In this document: in pieces, positions 49,880 through 61,500 of the stretch
Layout: each line of letters starts with the position of its first letter
Position numbering within the stretch: position 1 is the first letter of the stretch
From: Beroe forskalii
Lineage: Eukaryota; Ctenophora; Nuda; Beroida; Beroidae
NCBI GenBank assembly: GCA_011033025.1
Contig: WFMF01000101.1
Location: forward strand, 248,001 to 312,000
DNA length: 64,000 nucleotides
Reading direction: 5' to 3'
Program-made: the position numbers and the translations under genes
Notes under the pieces: model-generated
The model's input: only the letters and a program-made list of their open reading frames with translations
Told to the model about the DNA's origin: nothing
The model's database searches: none

Positions 49880-50309
49880 TCAAGTTCGCCAATACGTCCA
49901 ATAATATGATTATAACCTAGCGATAGATATTAAATAACGGTAATATTAAATACAGGCCCTTATGGTCCCATGGATAGTACGGTTCATAAGAATATAACCA
50001 ACAGTAGTATCAAACAACAATAATAGTAATATTAGGGCTACATTATCATGGGGCACTGTCGATTAACGTGACAGTAGGCCTTACAACCTCATCAATTCAC
50101 CATTGAAAGCCGTGATAATGACGTCATCAACACCTGATATTGACTGTTACGAGTATGGTACGGTAGATGATTGCACGTGGTCCTGTGTATTAACAGTAGA
50201 CAGTATTAACAAATATCTTACGATAAGTTAAACAATGCAACTCATCTCCCCAACATTAGGTGGAGGGGAGTGACGTAGTTATCAGGGGTTAACATGGTGA
50301 ATAGTGTCG

Positions 50310-51890
50310 GTAATGTGTTGTATACATGATAATAGGTGGTTCTGATTGAGTTTCTGTAATGCTATATACACTGCAGTACATTATACATTGTGTACATTGT
50401 ATACACCATTAAGAACTAGGAAGGAGTGGAGTTATTAATAATTATCGAAATTAAACTTTTATTCCCTATTCTGTGCCAATTAATCATGAACAATACGGGA
50501 ACAAAGATCATGCAATGAGAAGGTGATACAGACTAAAAGTTTGATCATATCGTGATGGAGCAATGAAAGATACCATTTATGGGAATATTTTCAGCAAAAA
50601 ATAAAACCAGCCTTCTCAGTTCTATGAATGCCATCAATTCGATCTCCCTATCACTCTAGATACGTCTGTAAAGCACGACGCTTTCCTTTATACCAATTTC
50701 CAGCAGAGGACCTTTTTAAGTTTTTTTAAAAGTTTAAGCAATTTTACTCACAACAAAATCATAAACGTTTCTTATTTATTGAACATAGAATGAAAATTGG
50801 TGTTATAAATCCATTTATAAATCCATTTATAATAGTAAAAACAAATACTATGTCATTTACAAAACAAAATTGATCTTTTCAAGAGATGACAAAAAGCAAG
50901 AAAATCAAACTCTTATAAGTTAGTCATATATTTCCATCGCTTAAACCCTTTGGCAAGGAAATAAAAATTTTGGGATTATATTATTCAATAAAAATCTGGA
51001 AGCGAGAATATAAAACTAAAATCAAAAGCTGAAGGCTAAAAAGTAACAGCCCTAGAAAAATTTTAAAAATTTCACCTAGTGTATAAACTTATAAAGATTC
51101 GTATTGTAAATATACAAAAGTAAATGTTGCACCAATATAAAGAACATACTAATACAGTTAAAATATTAAAGTTTAGTCCGATGGATGAACGTAAATATTG
51201 CAATAATTCAAGTCTAAAACCTATGAACCGTTCGAAGAAAAAAGGTGGTTCAACCGGTTATTGATCCTAATAATATTGGCATTTGGCAAGAAGCCAGTCT
51301 CATTATTATTGTATTCACAGTTAATCTTCAGACATTCGCAAAATCCCACAAAGCATTCGTTCGTCGAAACGCGCTATTCACGAGACCGGAGAGTAAAATG
51401 GTCCAATATTATAAATTTGTCAAATGTTTAGAAACCCTAATGAGCGGTGGCGCCCAAGAGGGTTTTCAATCTTATTCATAATTCGTTCATATGTGTCGGA
51501 ATATGGACACTAGACAGACACTATTGGCAACCAAATAATCTTTCATCAACTTTCAGATTCCTAACTTCCAATTTCCTAAGCTCAAAATCGGAATATATAT
51601 CTGATAAAATTTCAACTAGAATTCGACAGCGAGAGAGTGAGAGACTAGAGCGAATACCAAAAATGTAAAACCGAAAAAGGAAGTGTTAGAAACGGTCTGA
51701 AGCGCGTTGAAGCTACTTTCAGTCGAACATGGCTAAGCAGTAGAAATTCAATTATCACCCTCGAGCGCTGCACGTCTTAAAGTGGTAATATATTGAAACA
51801 TTAATGAAATATTTTGTAAAATGTAAGTCGGCTCAGCACTTTTCTAAAGCATATTATTTACCGCGTGGCCGGATATAGCGGTTAAGTAAG
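50310..51890. other. AT-rich intergenic DNA, no gene supported
   Basis: Scattered short open frames lack splice context or protein-like composition. No repeat array or inverted repeat was noticed. The strand-specific A-richness near 50800-51200 has no clear meaning. Confidence 0.5.
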
Positions 51891-51904
51891 ATGTGTTATT
51901 TTTG

Positions 51905-52145
51905 AGTTTTTTTCATACTTTTGATATTATTTTCACACTTTTGATATTATTTCCACACTTTTGATATTATTTCCACACTTTCGATATTATTTTCATAGTT
52001 TTTGGTATTATTTTCATAGTTTTTGGTATTATTTTCATAGTTTTGCTATTATTTTCATAGTTTTGCTATTATTTTCATAGTATTTGATATTATTTTCATA
52101 GTTTTTCTATTATTTTCACAGTATTCAATATTATATTCACACTTC
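51905..52145. repeat. Tandem repeat tattattttcatagttttt
   Basis: About a dozen units of 20-21 bases share atattattttcatagtt, with cacactt variants at both ends. Strongly T-rich on the plus strand. Confidence 0.9.
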
Positions 52146-52315
52146 TTGTCAAGAGTTCCTAAAGGAACTCCGAGACGGAGCTTCACATCAAAGCTTTGAT
52201 AAACAAGTCGTATTGCTCACCACGTAAAGCCTACCGTCTAAAGACAAAAGTTATATTTATATGCTGAGAGTGAAGAAAATGTTTTCTTGCGTTTGAAAAA
52301 CTTGGTAAATAATAT

Positions 52316-52493
52316 CGTTACATAACTCCCAACAGCGAAGTAACAAATTGTTTTCAACTCGGGCTGCGCCCTCGATGAAAACAAATCATTATTCAACTCA
52401 GCCTTCGGCTTCGGTGAATAATGCAATTTATGCCACTCGCTTCGCTCGAGGCATAAATCATGTTACTTCACTGTTGCTCGTTATGTAACTCCA
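52316..52493. repeat. Outer stem enclosing three consecutive hairpins
   Basis: The outer arms gttacataactcccaacagc/gaagtaaca and tgttacttc/actgttgctcgttatgtaac pair at about 26 of 29 positions. Between them are three separate hairpins. Hairpin 1 has stem gttttca/tgaaaac with gggctgcgccc. Hairpin 2 has stem attattca/tgaataat with agccttcggct. Hairpin 3 has stem atttatgcc/ggcataaat with cgcttcgctcg. Short ccaact/caact/actcg motifs recur at the same place in each. No coding content. The same plan appears at 40984 and 61969. Confidence 0.8.
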
Positions 52494-52572
52494 TATTATT
52501 TCATGCTTGAACTTTTCTGGAGATTTTAATTTCATGTATAAGTGGGTGACAATCTTCACAAAATAATGGCTT

Positions 52573-55500
52573 CTACACGCTATCGTATTGAAAGTCTCGT
52601 TTAATATAGCCAGCTGTCAATAGCTCTATGTAACGTGAATCTGTCCGGGATGCACCACTATAGTCATCATACACTGCAAATACCTTCTTCATCAGTGCAC
52701 TATAGTCATCTCCTCCTACATGGCAAATACCTTCTGCATTAGAGCACTGCTGAGTCTGAGCGTGCTCCCAATGAGGTTGGTGGCGTGTGTTTTGATAAAT
52801 ATTGGTATCTAGGGTATAAGAGTTGCCAAATACTGCAGAGGTGTCTCTACTGGCACGCTGCTATAAAAGTTGCCAAGTATACTGCAGAGTTGACTCGATT
52901 GGCAGGCTGCCAAGCTGGGCATCTTGTGCTTTGGTATCTAGCAGACAAGTCTATCCTAGTATCCTAACAGCAGTAAATCATCTGAAATATGGTAGGTTAG
53001 ATCCATCTCATACGAAAAGCATACTTAATAAGTTAATAGTGATTCCTGAATTGAAATTTAGAGGCGTCCCACATTTCTTTTTTCCCGTTAATTCATTGCA
53101 AACTATCGTTGATCGACTAAAAGGAGATAAGAATTACCTCCACGGATGCACTGGTAGCTACAGTCCATCAAACAGCACTTTCCATTGACATGTCTGCAAT
53201 CAGAGTCAGACTCACACGTTGGCTCGTCTACCCTGCTATCACACATCAGGTTCGTGGGTACCGGGCACCGCGCCAAATCTGAAAACAAGGAAATATCTTG
53301 GGTAGAAAAGGCTAAAAATCAAACACCAATGTTTTAATTTATGCAGAGAAATGGTAAGTATTATTCTCTACATACGTCAGTATGGAAGTGCAAACCATGA
53401 TCACTGATCAGCAATCATCAACAGATGGATTTATTGAAAATCAACTGACTTGGACAGGCTTTATTGAAACACAAGTGACTTGGTGACATAGGCACTAGGT
53501 TTGACAACATAATACCAAGACTCAAGAGTTCCAACTCACCATTGTACGGTAATCTGACACGGTGACGGATCCGAGAGTCTGATTTCTTGGGAGTGAAGTC
53601 AAATATTTCCGACCTGTAAAATAGAAATTGTTAACTTGTTATTACATTGGTTATTATGTGACAGTATGAGGTAAGTATGAGGTAAGTGGCTACAGTAGTT
53701 TCATCATGGAATTTATAGTCTTTCTTAATTCTCAATCATGAGACCTCCGTACCCGGTTAATTTTTAGCTGACAAGTTATGAATAAGTGTGTGACAGATTT
53801 TGAAACAAGTTGAGGAAAGGTTTAATGAGGGGTTTAATGAAGGGTCCAGATAGGTTCTAATATGTAGAAGGACAAGGTTTACTGAGAAATACATGATTTG
53901 AAATACATGATTTCTCAAAACAACCAGATTGCAAGGAGACGATGAAAGGTTTCATAAATGACCCTTGACAATACTTGATATCAAATTGTTTTCTTGATTG
54001 ACAGTCTGTAGCTTTTAAATTCTGAGAAATATCACCTGTAAACGGGGCTGTTCCTAAAGATAAGAACATTCCGACACATTTCCTTCAAATCAAGAGTGAT
54101 CTGTCCGTTCTCATCTGTTTCCCCAACTGTTTGCTTTCCTTTGTCAGAAACCAATGATACCTCTGAAAAATAGACAGAATAACTTCAACGATTCAACTGA
54201 TTCAGGAAAATGAAAGCACAAAAATGAAATCAGGAAATTTGGTCACGTTTTCTGAAAAATATCGATATACCATGCCTGAAACCACATTTTTGGCAAAATA
54301 TCAAGTGTTACCTGTTTTGGAAGGGGGTTCTGACTGAAATCGTAGACAATGAAAGTGTAGTTGTTCTGGGAGCACACACAGCCAGTGCAGTCGGAGTTTG
54401 GTGTCTGTCCCTTGTCACACTTTCTGTTACACACTGGGGGGAATGTGTTGATTACGTTCTGGACTCAGAGGGATGCACAAATGTACATTGTGTACTATGA
54501 GGGATGTACAAATGTACAATCTACACTGAGAGGGATGCACAAATGTACAATGTACAACGAAAGGGATGTACAAATACAAATGTACAATGTAAACTGATAG
54601 GGATGCACAAATGTACAATGTACACTGAGAGGGATGCACAATGTACAATTTGGAGGTAAGGATCTATAAAACAAGTTATAAAAGTGGCTCACGTCTCATG
54701 GGAGTAGAGGAGGTCGAGCCCAGTGGCTCTGTCGTCAAGACAACCCGGTCTGTGTAGGGTTCCTCTGCTGATGTCGTGAAGGAGGTTGTGGGAAGTTTCT
54801 GTGTGGTCCGTGGGTCTGGGGTTGGGGTCTCTGGGATTGGAAGGGGTTATGCAGTGATCATTGTGTCTGGGGTCGGGGTTTCTGGGATGGGAAGGGGTTA
54901 TGCAGTGATCATTGTGTCTGGGGTCGGGGTTTCTGGGATGGGATGGAGTTATGCAGGGAGGTTGGTGAGCGGACTTAAGGCCCCCAGAAGAACACCCCCA
55001 TGAGCATCCATGTGTACAATGTACATTGTGCATGGATAAGTGCCAGAAGATACTTAGGGATATTGCCCCCTTTGCAGCCCAAGCAGGGTTATGGCTTGAT
55101 TTAGGGGCTTACAGGGAGTCGGGGGGGTCTTTTGTGAGGAGAGAAAGTGGAGTTGAAATATCATGATATTTTGAGATCTCACAGTGGTATTTGCATCTAA
55201 TAACTAGCATGGAATACAATATTGATTATTCCAAAAGTGCAAGCATGTTGTTAATCAAAAGGACTAAGTCCAGTCATATCAGCGTGAAATCAAAAAGGAA
55301 ATACATCCAATGGCCAACTTACGTTTGTCAGGACATAGATTACATGACTTCGGACAGTTGTCCCGGAGATACTGTCGATAACATGCCCCATTTGCAGCCC
55401 AAGCAGGACAGAAGCTATTGAGGTCCTTACAGGGAGCTACAGTTTCTTCTGCAGAGAAAGTATAGTGGAACTTTATATCATTATTTTGAGGCTCATACTC

Positions 55501-58500
55501 AACAATTCATCTGTTTCATCATTTGTCTCTCCAATAGCATAACATTTATCATGACCCTGGAGTTTTAAAACTTTAAATACTTTATACAATCAAATTTAAA
55601 AGTTTAAAGGACGGAACAGAATTCAATAACAACGAATTTATTAAAATCAGTTTTATTTATTAAAATCAGCTTCTTTCATTTTGTCACTGCAGAGACTATA
55701 ATCTTATCATATGACCCTGGAGTGGGACTAGTGGTTGGCAGGGTTATCCTTGGCCTCACAGACCCTAATTGGGAAGTAGAGGTTGCACCACCCAGCATAT
55801 CAGTTCCTGTTGTCTCAGTCGCCGGTCTGGTTTTAGTTGTCACATCCTCTGGATCAGTTAGTTTTCTTGAAGTTTCCGACATGTTATCCACAGTGAAAGA
55901 TGTTGTGGGTGATGTTTCAGTTACTTGTGAGGTTGAGGCGGAGGAAGTTTCATCATCTTTTGATGACGTTGATGATTCAGCTGAAGTTGATGGTTCCTCT
56001 AAGTCCATTGTTGACGATGATTCATAGGGCTCGTATACAGAAGTTGAAGGATTTATTTCATCAGTAATGCCTTTGGTAGTTTTGGCATCAGTGAGAGATC
56101 TAGTTGTTCCATAGGAAGAAGGTGATGTTTCTGTTGGACTAGCACTTTCAGACGATCCAAATGACTCAGTTGGTTGCGAAGTTGTAAGATCTTCGACTGA
56201 GGTAGTTTCATCATCTTTTGATGAAGTTATGGACTCAGTGGATTCTACTTCCATAGTCGGAGTAGATTCGAAGGGTTCATATTCTGAACTCGGAAAATAT
56301 GTTTTATCAGTAATGATGAATTTAGTACCTTTGGAGTTCGTAAAGGATCTTGTTGTTCCATGGGTAGAAGGTGATGTTTCTGTTGGGCTAGCACTTTCAG
56401 AACTGCTTAAAGCCTCTGTTTCTTCTGAACTCGCCATTGATCCTGTGCTTTCAGATGATCCAAATGATTCAGTTGGTTGCGAAGTTGTAAGATCTTCGAC
56501 TGAAGTAGTTTCGTCATCTTTTGATGAAGTCATTGATGTTGATGGCGATTCTGTGCTTGAAAATGGAAAGTATGTTCCTTCATCAGTGGGTGTGGTTTCT
56601 GAAGATGATGTTGATTCAGAGGATGTTTCTGAGGATGTCGTTGGTTCTACCATCTCTGTTGTTGCTGAGGACTCGATGGGAACATATTCAGAACTGCCCT
56701 CGTATTTCTTATCTGTGATGATTCCTTCAGTACTTTTGGCATCTGTGAGAGATCTAGATGTGGGTGGAGAAGAAGGTGATGTTTCTGTTGGGCTAGCACT
56801 TTCAGAAGATCCAAATGATTCAGTTGTTTGCGAAGTTGTAAGATCTTCGACTGAAGTAGTTTCGTCATCTTTTGATGAAGTCATTGATGTTGATGTTGAT
56901 TCTGTCCTTGGAATGTATGTTCCTTCTTCAGTAGGTGGTGTGGTTTCTGAAGATGATGTTGGTGTCTGCAAGTCCATCGTGGACGTTGATTCAGAAGATG
57001 TTTCTGAGGATGTCGTTGGTTCTACCATCTCTGTTGTTGCTGAGGACTCGATGGGAACATATTCAGAACTCCCTTCGTATTTCTTATCTGTGATGATTCC
57101 TTCAGTAATTTTGGCATCTGTGAGAGATCTAGGTGTGCTTGGAGAAGATGGTGATGTTTCTGTTGGGCTAGCACTTTCAGAACTGCTTAAAGCCTCTGTT
57201 TCTTCTGAACTCGCCATTGATCTTGTGCTTTCAGAGGATCCAAATGATTCAGTTGGTTGTGAAGTTGTAAGATCTTCGACTGAAGTAGTTTCGTCATCTT
57301 TTGATGAAGTCATTGATGTTGATGTTGATTCTGTCCTTGGAATGTATGTTCCTTCTTCAGTAGGTGGTGTGGTTTCTGAAGATGATGTTGGTTCCTGCAA
57401 GTCCATCGTGGACGTTGATTCAGAGGATGTTTCTGAGGATGTCGTTGGTTCTACCATCTCTGTTGTTGCTGAGGACTCGATGGGAACATATTCAGAACTC
57501 CCTTCGTATTTCTTTCCTTCAGTACTTTTGGCATCTGTGAGAGATCTAGTTGTGGGTGGAGTAGAAGGTGATGTTTCTGTTGGGCTAGCACTTTCAGAAC
57601 TACTTAGAGCATCTGTTTCTTCTGAACTCGCCATTGATCTTGTGCTTTCAGAAGATCCAATTGATTCAGTTAGTTGTGAAGTTGTAAAATCTTCGACTGA
57701 AGTAGTTTCGTCATCTTTTGATGAAGTCATTGATGTTGATGCAGTCCTTGGAGGTATATGTTCTGAAAATGATGTTGGTGTCTGCAAGTCCATCGTGGAC
57801 GTTGATTCAGAGGATGTTTCTGAGGATGTCGTTGGTTCTACCATCTCTGTTGTTGCTGAGGACACGATGGGAACATATTCAGAACTGCCTTCATATTTCT
57901 TATCTGTGATGATTCCTTCAGTAATTTTGGCATCTGTGAGAGATCTAGATGTGGGTGGAGAAGAAGGTGATGTTTCTGTTGGGCTAGCACTTTCAGAAGA
58001 TCCAAATGATTCAGTTGGTTGTGAAGTTGTAAGATCTTCGACTGAAGTAGGTCCATCATCTTTTGATGAAGTCATTGATGTTGATGCTGATTCTGTCCTT
58101 GGAGTGTAGGTGCCTTCTTCAGTAGGAGGTGTGGTTTCTGAAGATGATGTTGGTTCATAAGATGTTTCTGAGGATGTCGTTGGTTCTACCATCTCTGTTG
58201 TTGCTGAGGACTCGATGGGAACATATTCAGAACTGCCTTCGTATTTCTTATCTTCAGTAATTTTGGCATCTGTGAGAGATCTAGATGTGCTTGGAGAAGA
58301 TGGTGATGTTTCTGTTGGGCTAGCACTTTCAGAACTGCTTAGAGCCTCTGTTTCTTCTGAACTCGCCATTGATCTTGTGCTTTCAGAAGATCCAAATGAT
58401 TCAGTTGGTTGTGAAGTTGTAAGATCTTCATCTTTTGATGAAGTCATTGACTCAGTAGATGTTTTTGGAAGATTGGGATGATTCTGTTGAACTCACACTC

Positions 58501-61500
58501 TCGGAAATTTCTGTACTTCCTGAATCTGAAGTGCTCAATGACTCCGTTGCTTGGCTAGAAGTGGTGAAATCATCAACTGAGTCAGTTTCATGACTACTGG
58601 TGGTCGAAGACTGCATTCCATCAGGAGTAGAAATGTCTACTAACTTATCTGTAGGACGAGTTGTTTCCTGTTTTTCTGAAATTGCATCTGAAGAACTCGA
58701 AGTTACATCTGGGTAACTTGAATGTGCATGTGGCTGTGAAGAAGATGGTTCGTAAATCGTATCTGAGATCGTTCTTCGACCTAATGGTGATGAAGAACTA
58801 GAAGATAGATTTTCCTCTGCAGTTATTGTTGGATACTTAGTTGATGTGGTCGCTCTATCAGGCGATGTTAATTCTTCGTATGATGTAAATTCTTCTGATG
58901 AAGTCATCTCAGTTGATGCAGTTGACGACTCAAACGAAACATCTGACACTGTCTTATCTTCAAACGAAACCGATGAACTAAAATCTGCTGCTGAAGATGA
59001 AATTGATTCCACATGAGGCCCCAATGGACTTGAAGATGATGGCTTGATCCATTGTTGAGTACTGGAAGTAGAGCTTTGCGTCTCTCCTGTCGTTTCCACT
59101 TCGAGTGTGTCACCATCCTGTGTCGTAGTGTCCCATTTGTTGAAGCTGATTGAGGTCGAGGTATGAGAGGAGGATTTCGAAGCAGAGGCATCACGTTTGG
59201 AGGAGGTAAATGTTTGTGGTGTGACGGTACTCGAGGACCCAGTTTGGTATAAAGTTGTTACAGATGGACCTGGTTGTGTCGATGGAGGTGAAGGAGTGGA
59301 AGGAGAAGTCGTTGTAGGTACTTCGGTCTTTGAGGGAAATGGATCAGGCTGCGAGGTAGATGGATCAGGTTCGTAGGTAGATGAATCAGGTTCCAATGTA
59401 GAGTCAGGGGTTGGTTTCACTGAGAAGGGCGAGATGGTTAGGTACTGGTAATCAGAAGGAAGCTCGCACCCACAGGTTGTGGTGTGGGATGTGTGGGAAG
59501 TGGTAGCCGAGGAGGATGAACTAGCTTCCGAGGAGTCGTCTGAGAAGTCTTTTGAAGGGGACGAGTCAGTTAAGGTTGAGGAAATTTCCTCCATGGAGGT
59601 TGTGAAATATTCATCTGATGCCCCACGAAGCTGATCAGGTGTAGTCAAAGCTTCTGCTGATGATGAACTAGAGGGTTCCTCTGACAGTGTGGTATATTCT
59701 GCTGATGAAGAGATGTCCTGGGTTCCTGAAAGATGAAATTATTTTAGGCAAAATCAGATGTAAATACTATGTTCCTAGAAAAATGTATATGATGGCAATT
59801 GAAAGCCTTAAAAACACTCTTTATGGCGTCAGAATTCATCAGTTATTAATACTTACGGAATCTTTTGTAGGAGGTGGAAGTTGGTTCTGTAGGCGAACTT
59901 GAAGGTTTTTCAGATGGTGAACTAGAAAGTTCCTCTGTCGGTGGACTAGTAATTTTTCTAGATGATGAACTAGAAGGTTCTCTTGAATACGTAACTGGTC
60001 CATCTGAAGATAAACTGGCAGGTTCTGCTGATACAGTAGATGATGTTGATGGACTTGAGGGTAGTTCTGTTGATGAACTAGACCGTTCTTCTGCCGATGA
60101 AGTAGCAAGCTCTTCCGTTGATGAACTAGAAAATTCCGTTGATGAACTAGAAAGTTCCTCTGTTAATGAACTAGAAAGTTTCTCTGTTGGTGAACTAGAA
60201 AGTTCCTCTGTAGGTGAACTTGAAAGTTCTCCTGTTGTGGGACTAGTGAGTTTTCCAGATGGTGAACTAGAAGGTTCTTCTGTCATGGGACTTGAAGGTT
60301 TTTCAGATGGTGAACTAGAAGTTTCTGTTGTGGGACTAGTAATTTTTCTAGATGTTGAACTAGAAAGTTCTTCTGTTATGGGACTGGTAATTTTTCCAGA
60401 TGATGAACTAGAAGTTTCTGTTATAGGACTAGTAATTTTTCTAGATGATGAACTAGAAGGTTCTTCTGTTATGGGACTTGAAGGTTCTTCAGTTGGTGAA
60501 CTAGAAAGTTCTTCTGTCGGTGGACTAGTAATTTTTCTAGATGATGAACTAGAAGTTTCTGTTATGGGACTAGTAATTTTTCTAGATGTTGAACTAGAAG
60601 GTTCTTCTGTTATGGGACTAGAAATTTTTCCAGATGATGAACTAGAAAGTTCTTCTGTCGGTGGACTAGTAATTTTTCTAGATGATGAACTAGAAGGTTC
60701 TCTTGAATACGTAATCGGTCCATCTGAAGATAAACTGGTAGGTTCTGCTGATACAGTAGATGATGTTGATGGACTTGAGGGTAATTCTGTTGATGAACTA
60801 GACCGTTCTTCTGATTGTGAACTAGAAAGTTCTTCTGTTGTTGAACTAGAAAGTTTTTCTGTTGATAAACTAGTTGGTTCTTCTGTCGATGGAGATTTTG
60901 AAGAAATATCTTGGGAACCTGAAAAGCAAAAGATGCCATCAAACAATAGAAAATAAATATACAATACAGTAATATATTTTGTTTAGTATGTAAAACCGAG
61001 AATCGTACTTATTTTCTGATATGTCACGATCAATTAGATAATCAGTGTCAGCTTGCCATAGGGCCAATGCAGTGGAACTATGTCCCGAATATCCCATATT
61101 CAGCAATCAACACTCAACATTAAAATTTAAAGATAAACCTCAGCATAATATCTAAAAAGATAATGTCTAATTGTCTTACCTCTTTCATCAAAGTAGAACA
61201 ACCAGAAGTCAGGTGATACCTCTATTGTGTCTGTCAACTTCCCCTCTAACACCATATCAACCAAGACCTCCCGAAGTTTAGAAACGGATTCCCCCGAGGG
61301 AACTTCAAGTTCGTACTTCACAATCAGACCTTGATTTCTGCGAATGAAAAGTGTGACAGTCTCCCGGTGTTATTCGCTCTTTTTTGAATTTCAAAGACAC
61401 AGAAAGGGTTGCTGCCACCATGATTTGTCATACCATTTGTTAGTAGTTAAACCAGCAAAACTTCAAACATTTAAGGTCAAAAAGGGTTTCAACCCCCACA

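Noticed and set aside
53103-53137. Alternative end of the mucin protein by reading on past the WAP exon (GGNSYLLLVDQR then stop)
   Set aside because: A usable donor lies at 53137 and a phase-matched terminal exon is available at 52573-52733. The read-through remains possible if that exon is not used.
56229-58109. A 626-codon open frame on the plus strand, and a similar one at 59874-60956
   Set aside because: They lie antisense to the Ser/Thr-rich mucin exons, whose codon bias leaves the opposite strand free of stops. Exon phases, splice sites and repeat logic support the minus strand only.
58488-58500. 13-base gtgagt...caacag stretch as a tiny intron that would fix the mucin frame
   Set aside because: Far too short for spliceosomal removal; a homopolymer length error or variant is simpler.
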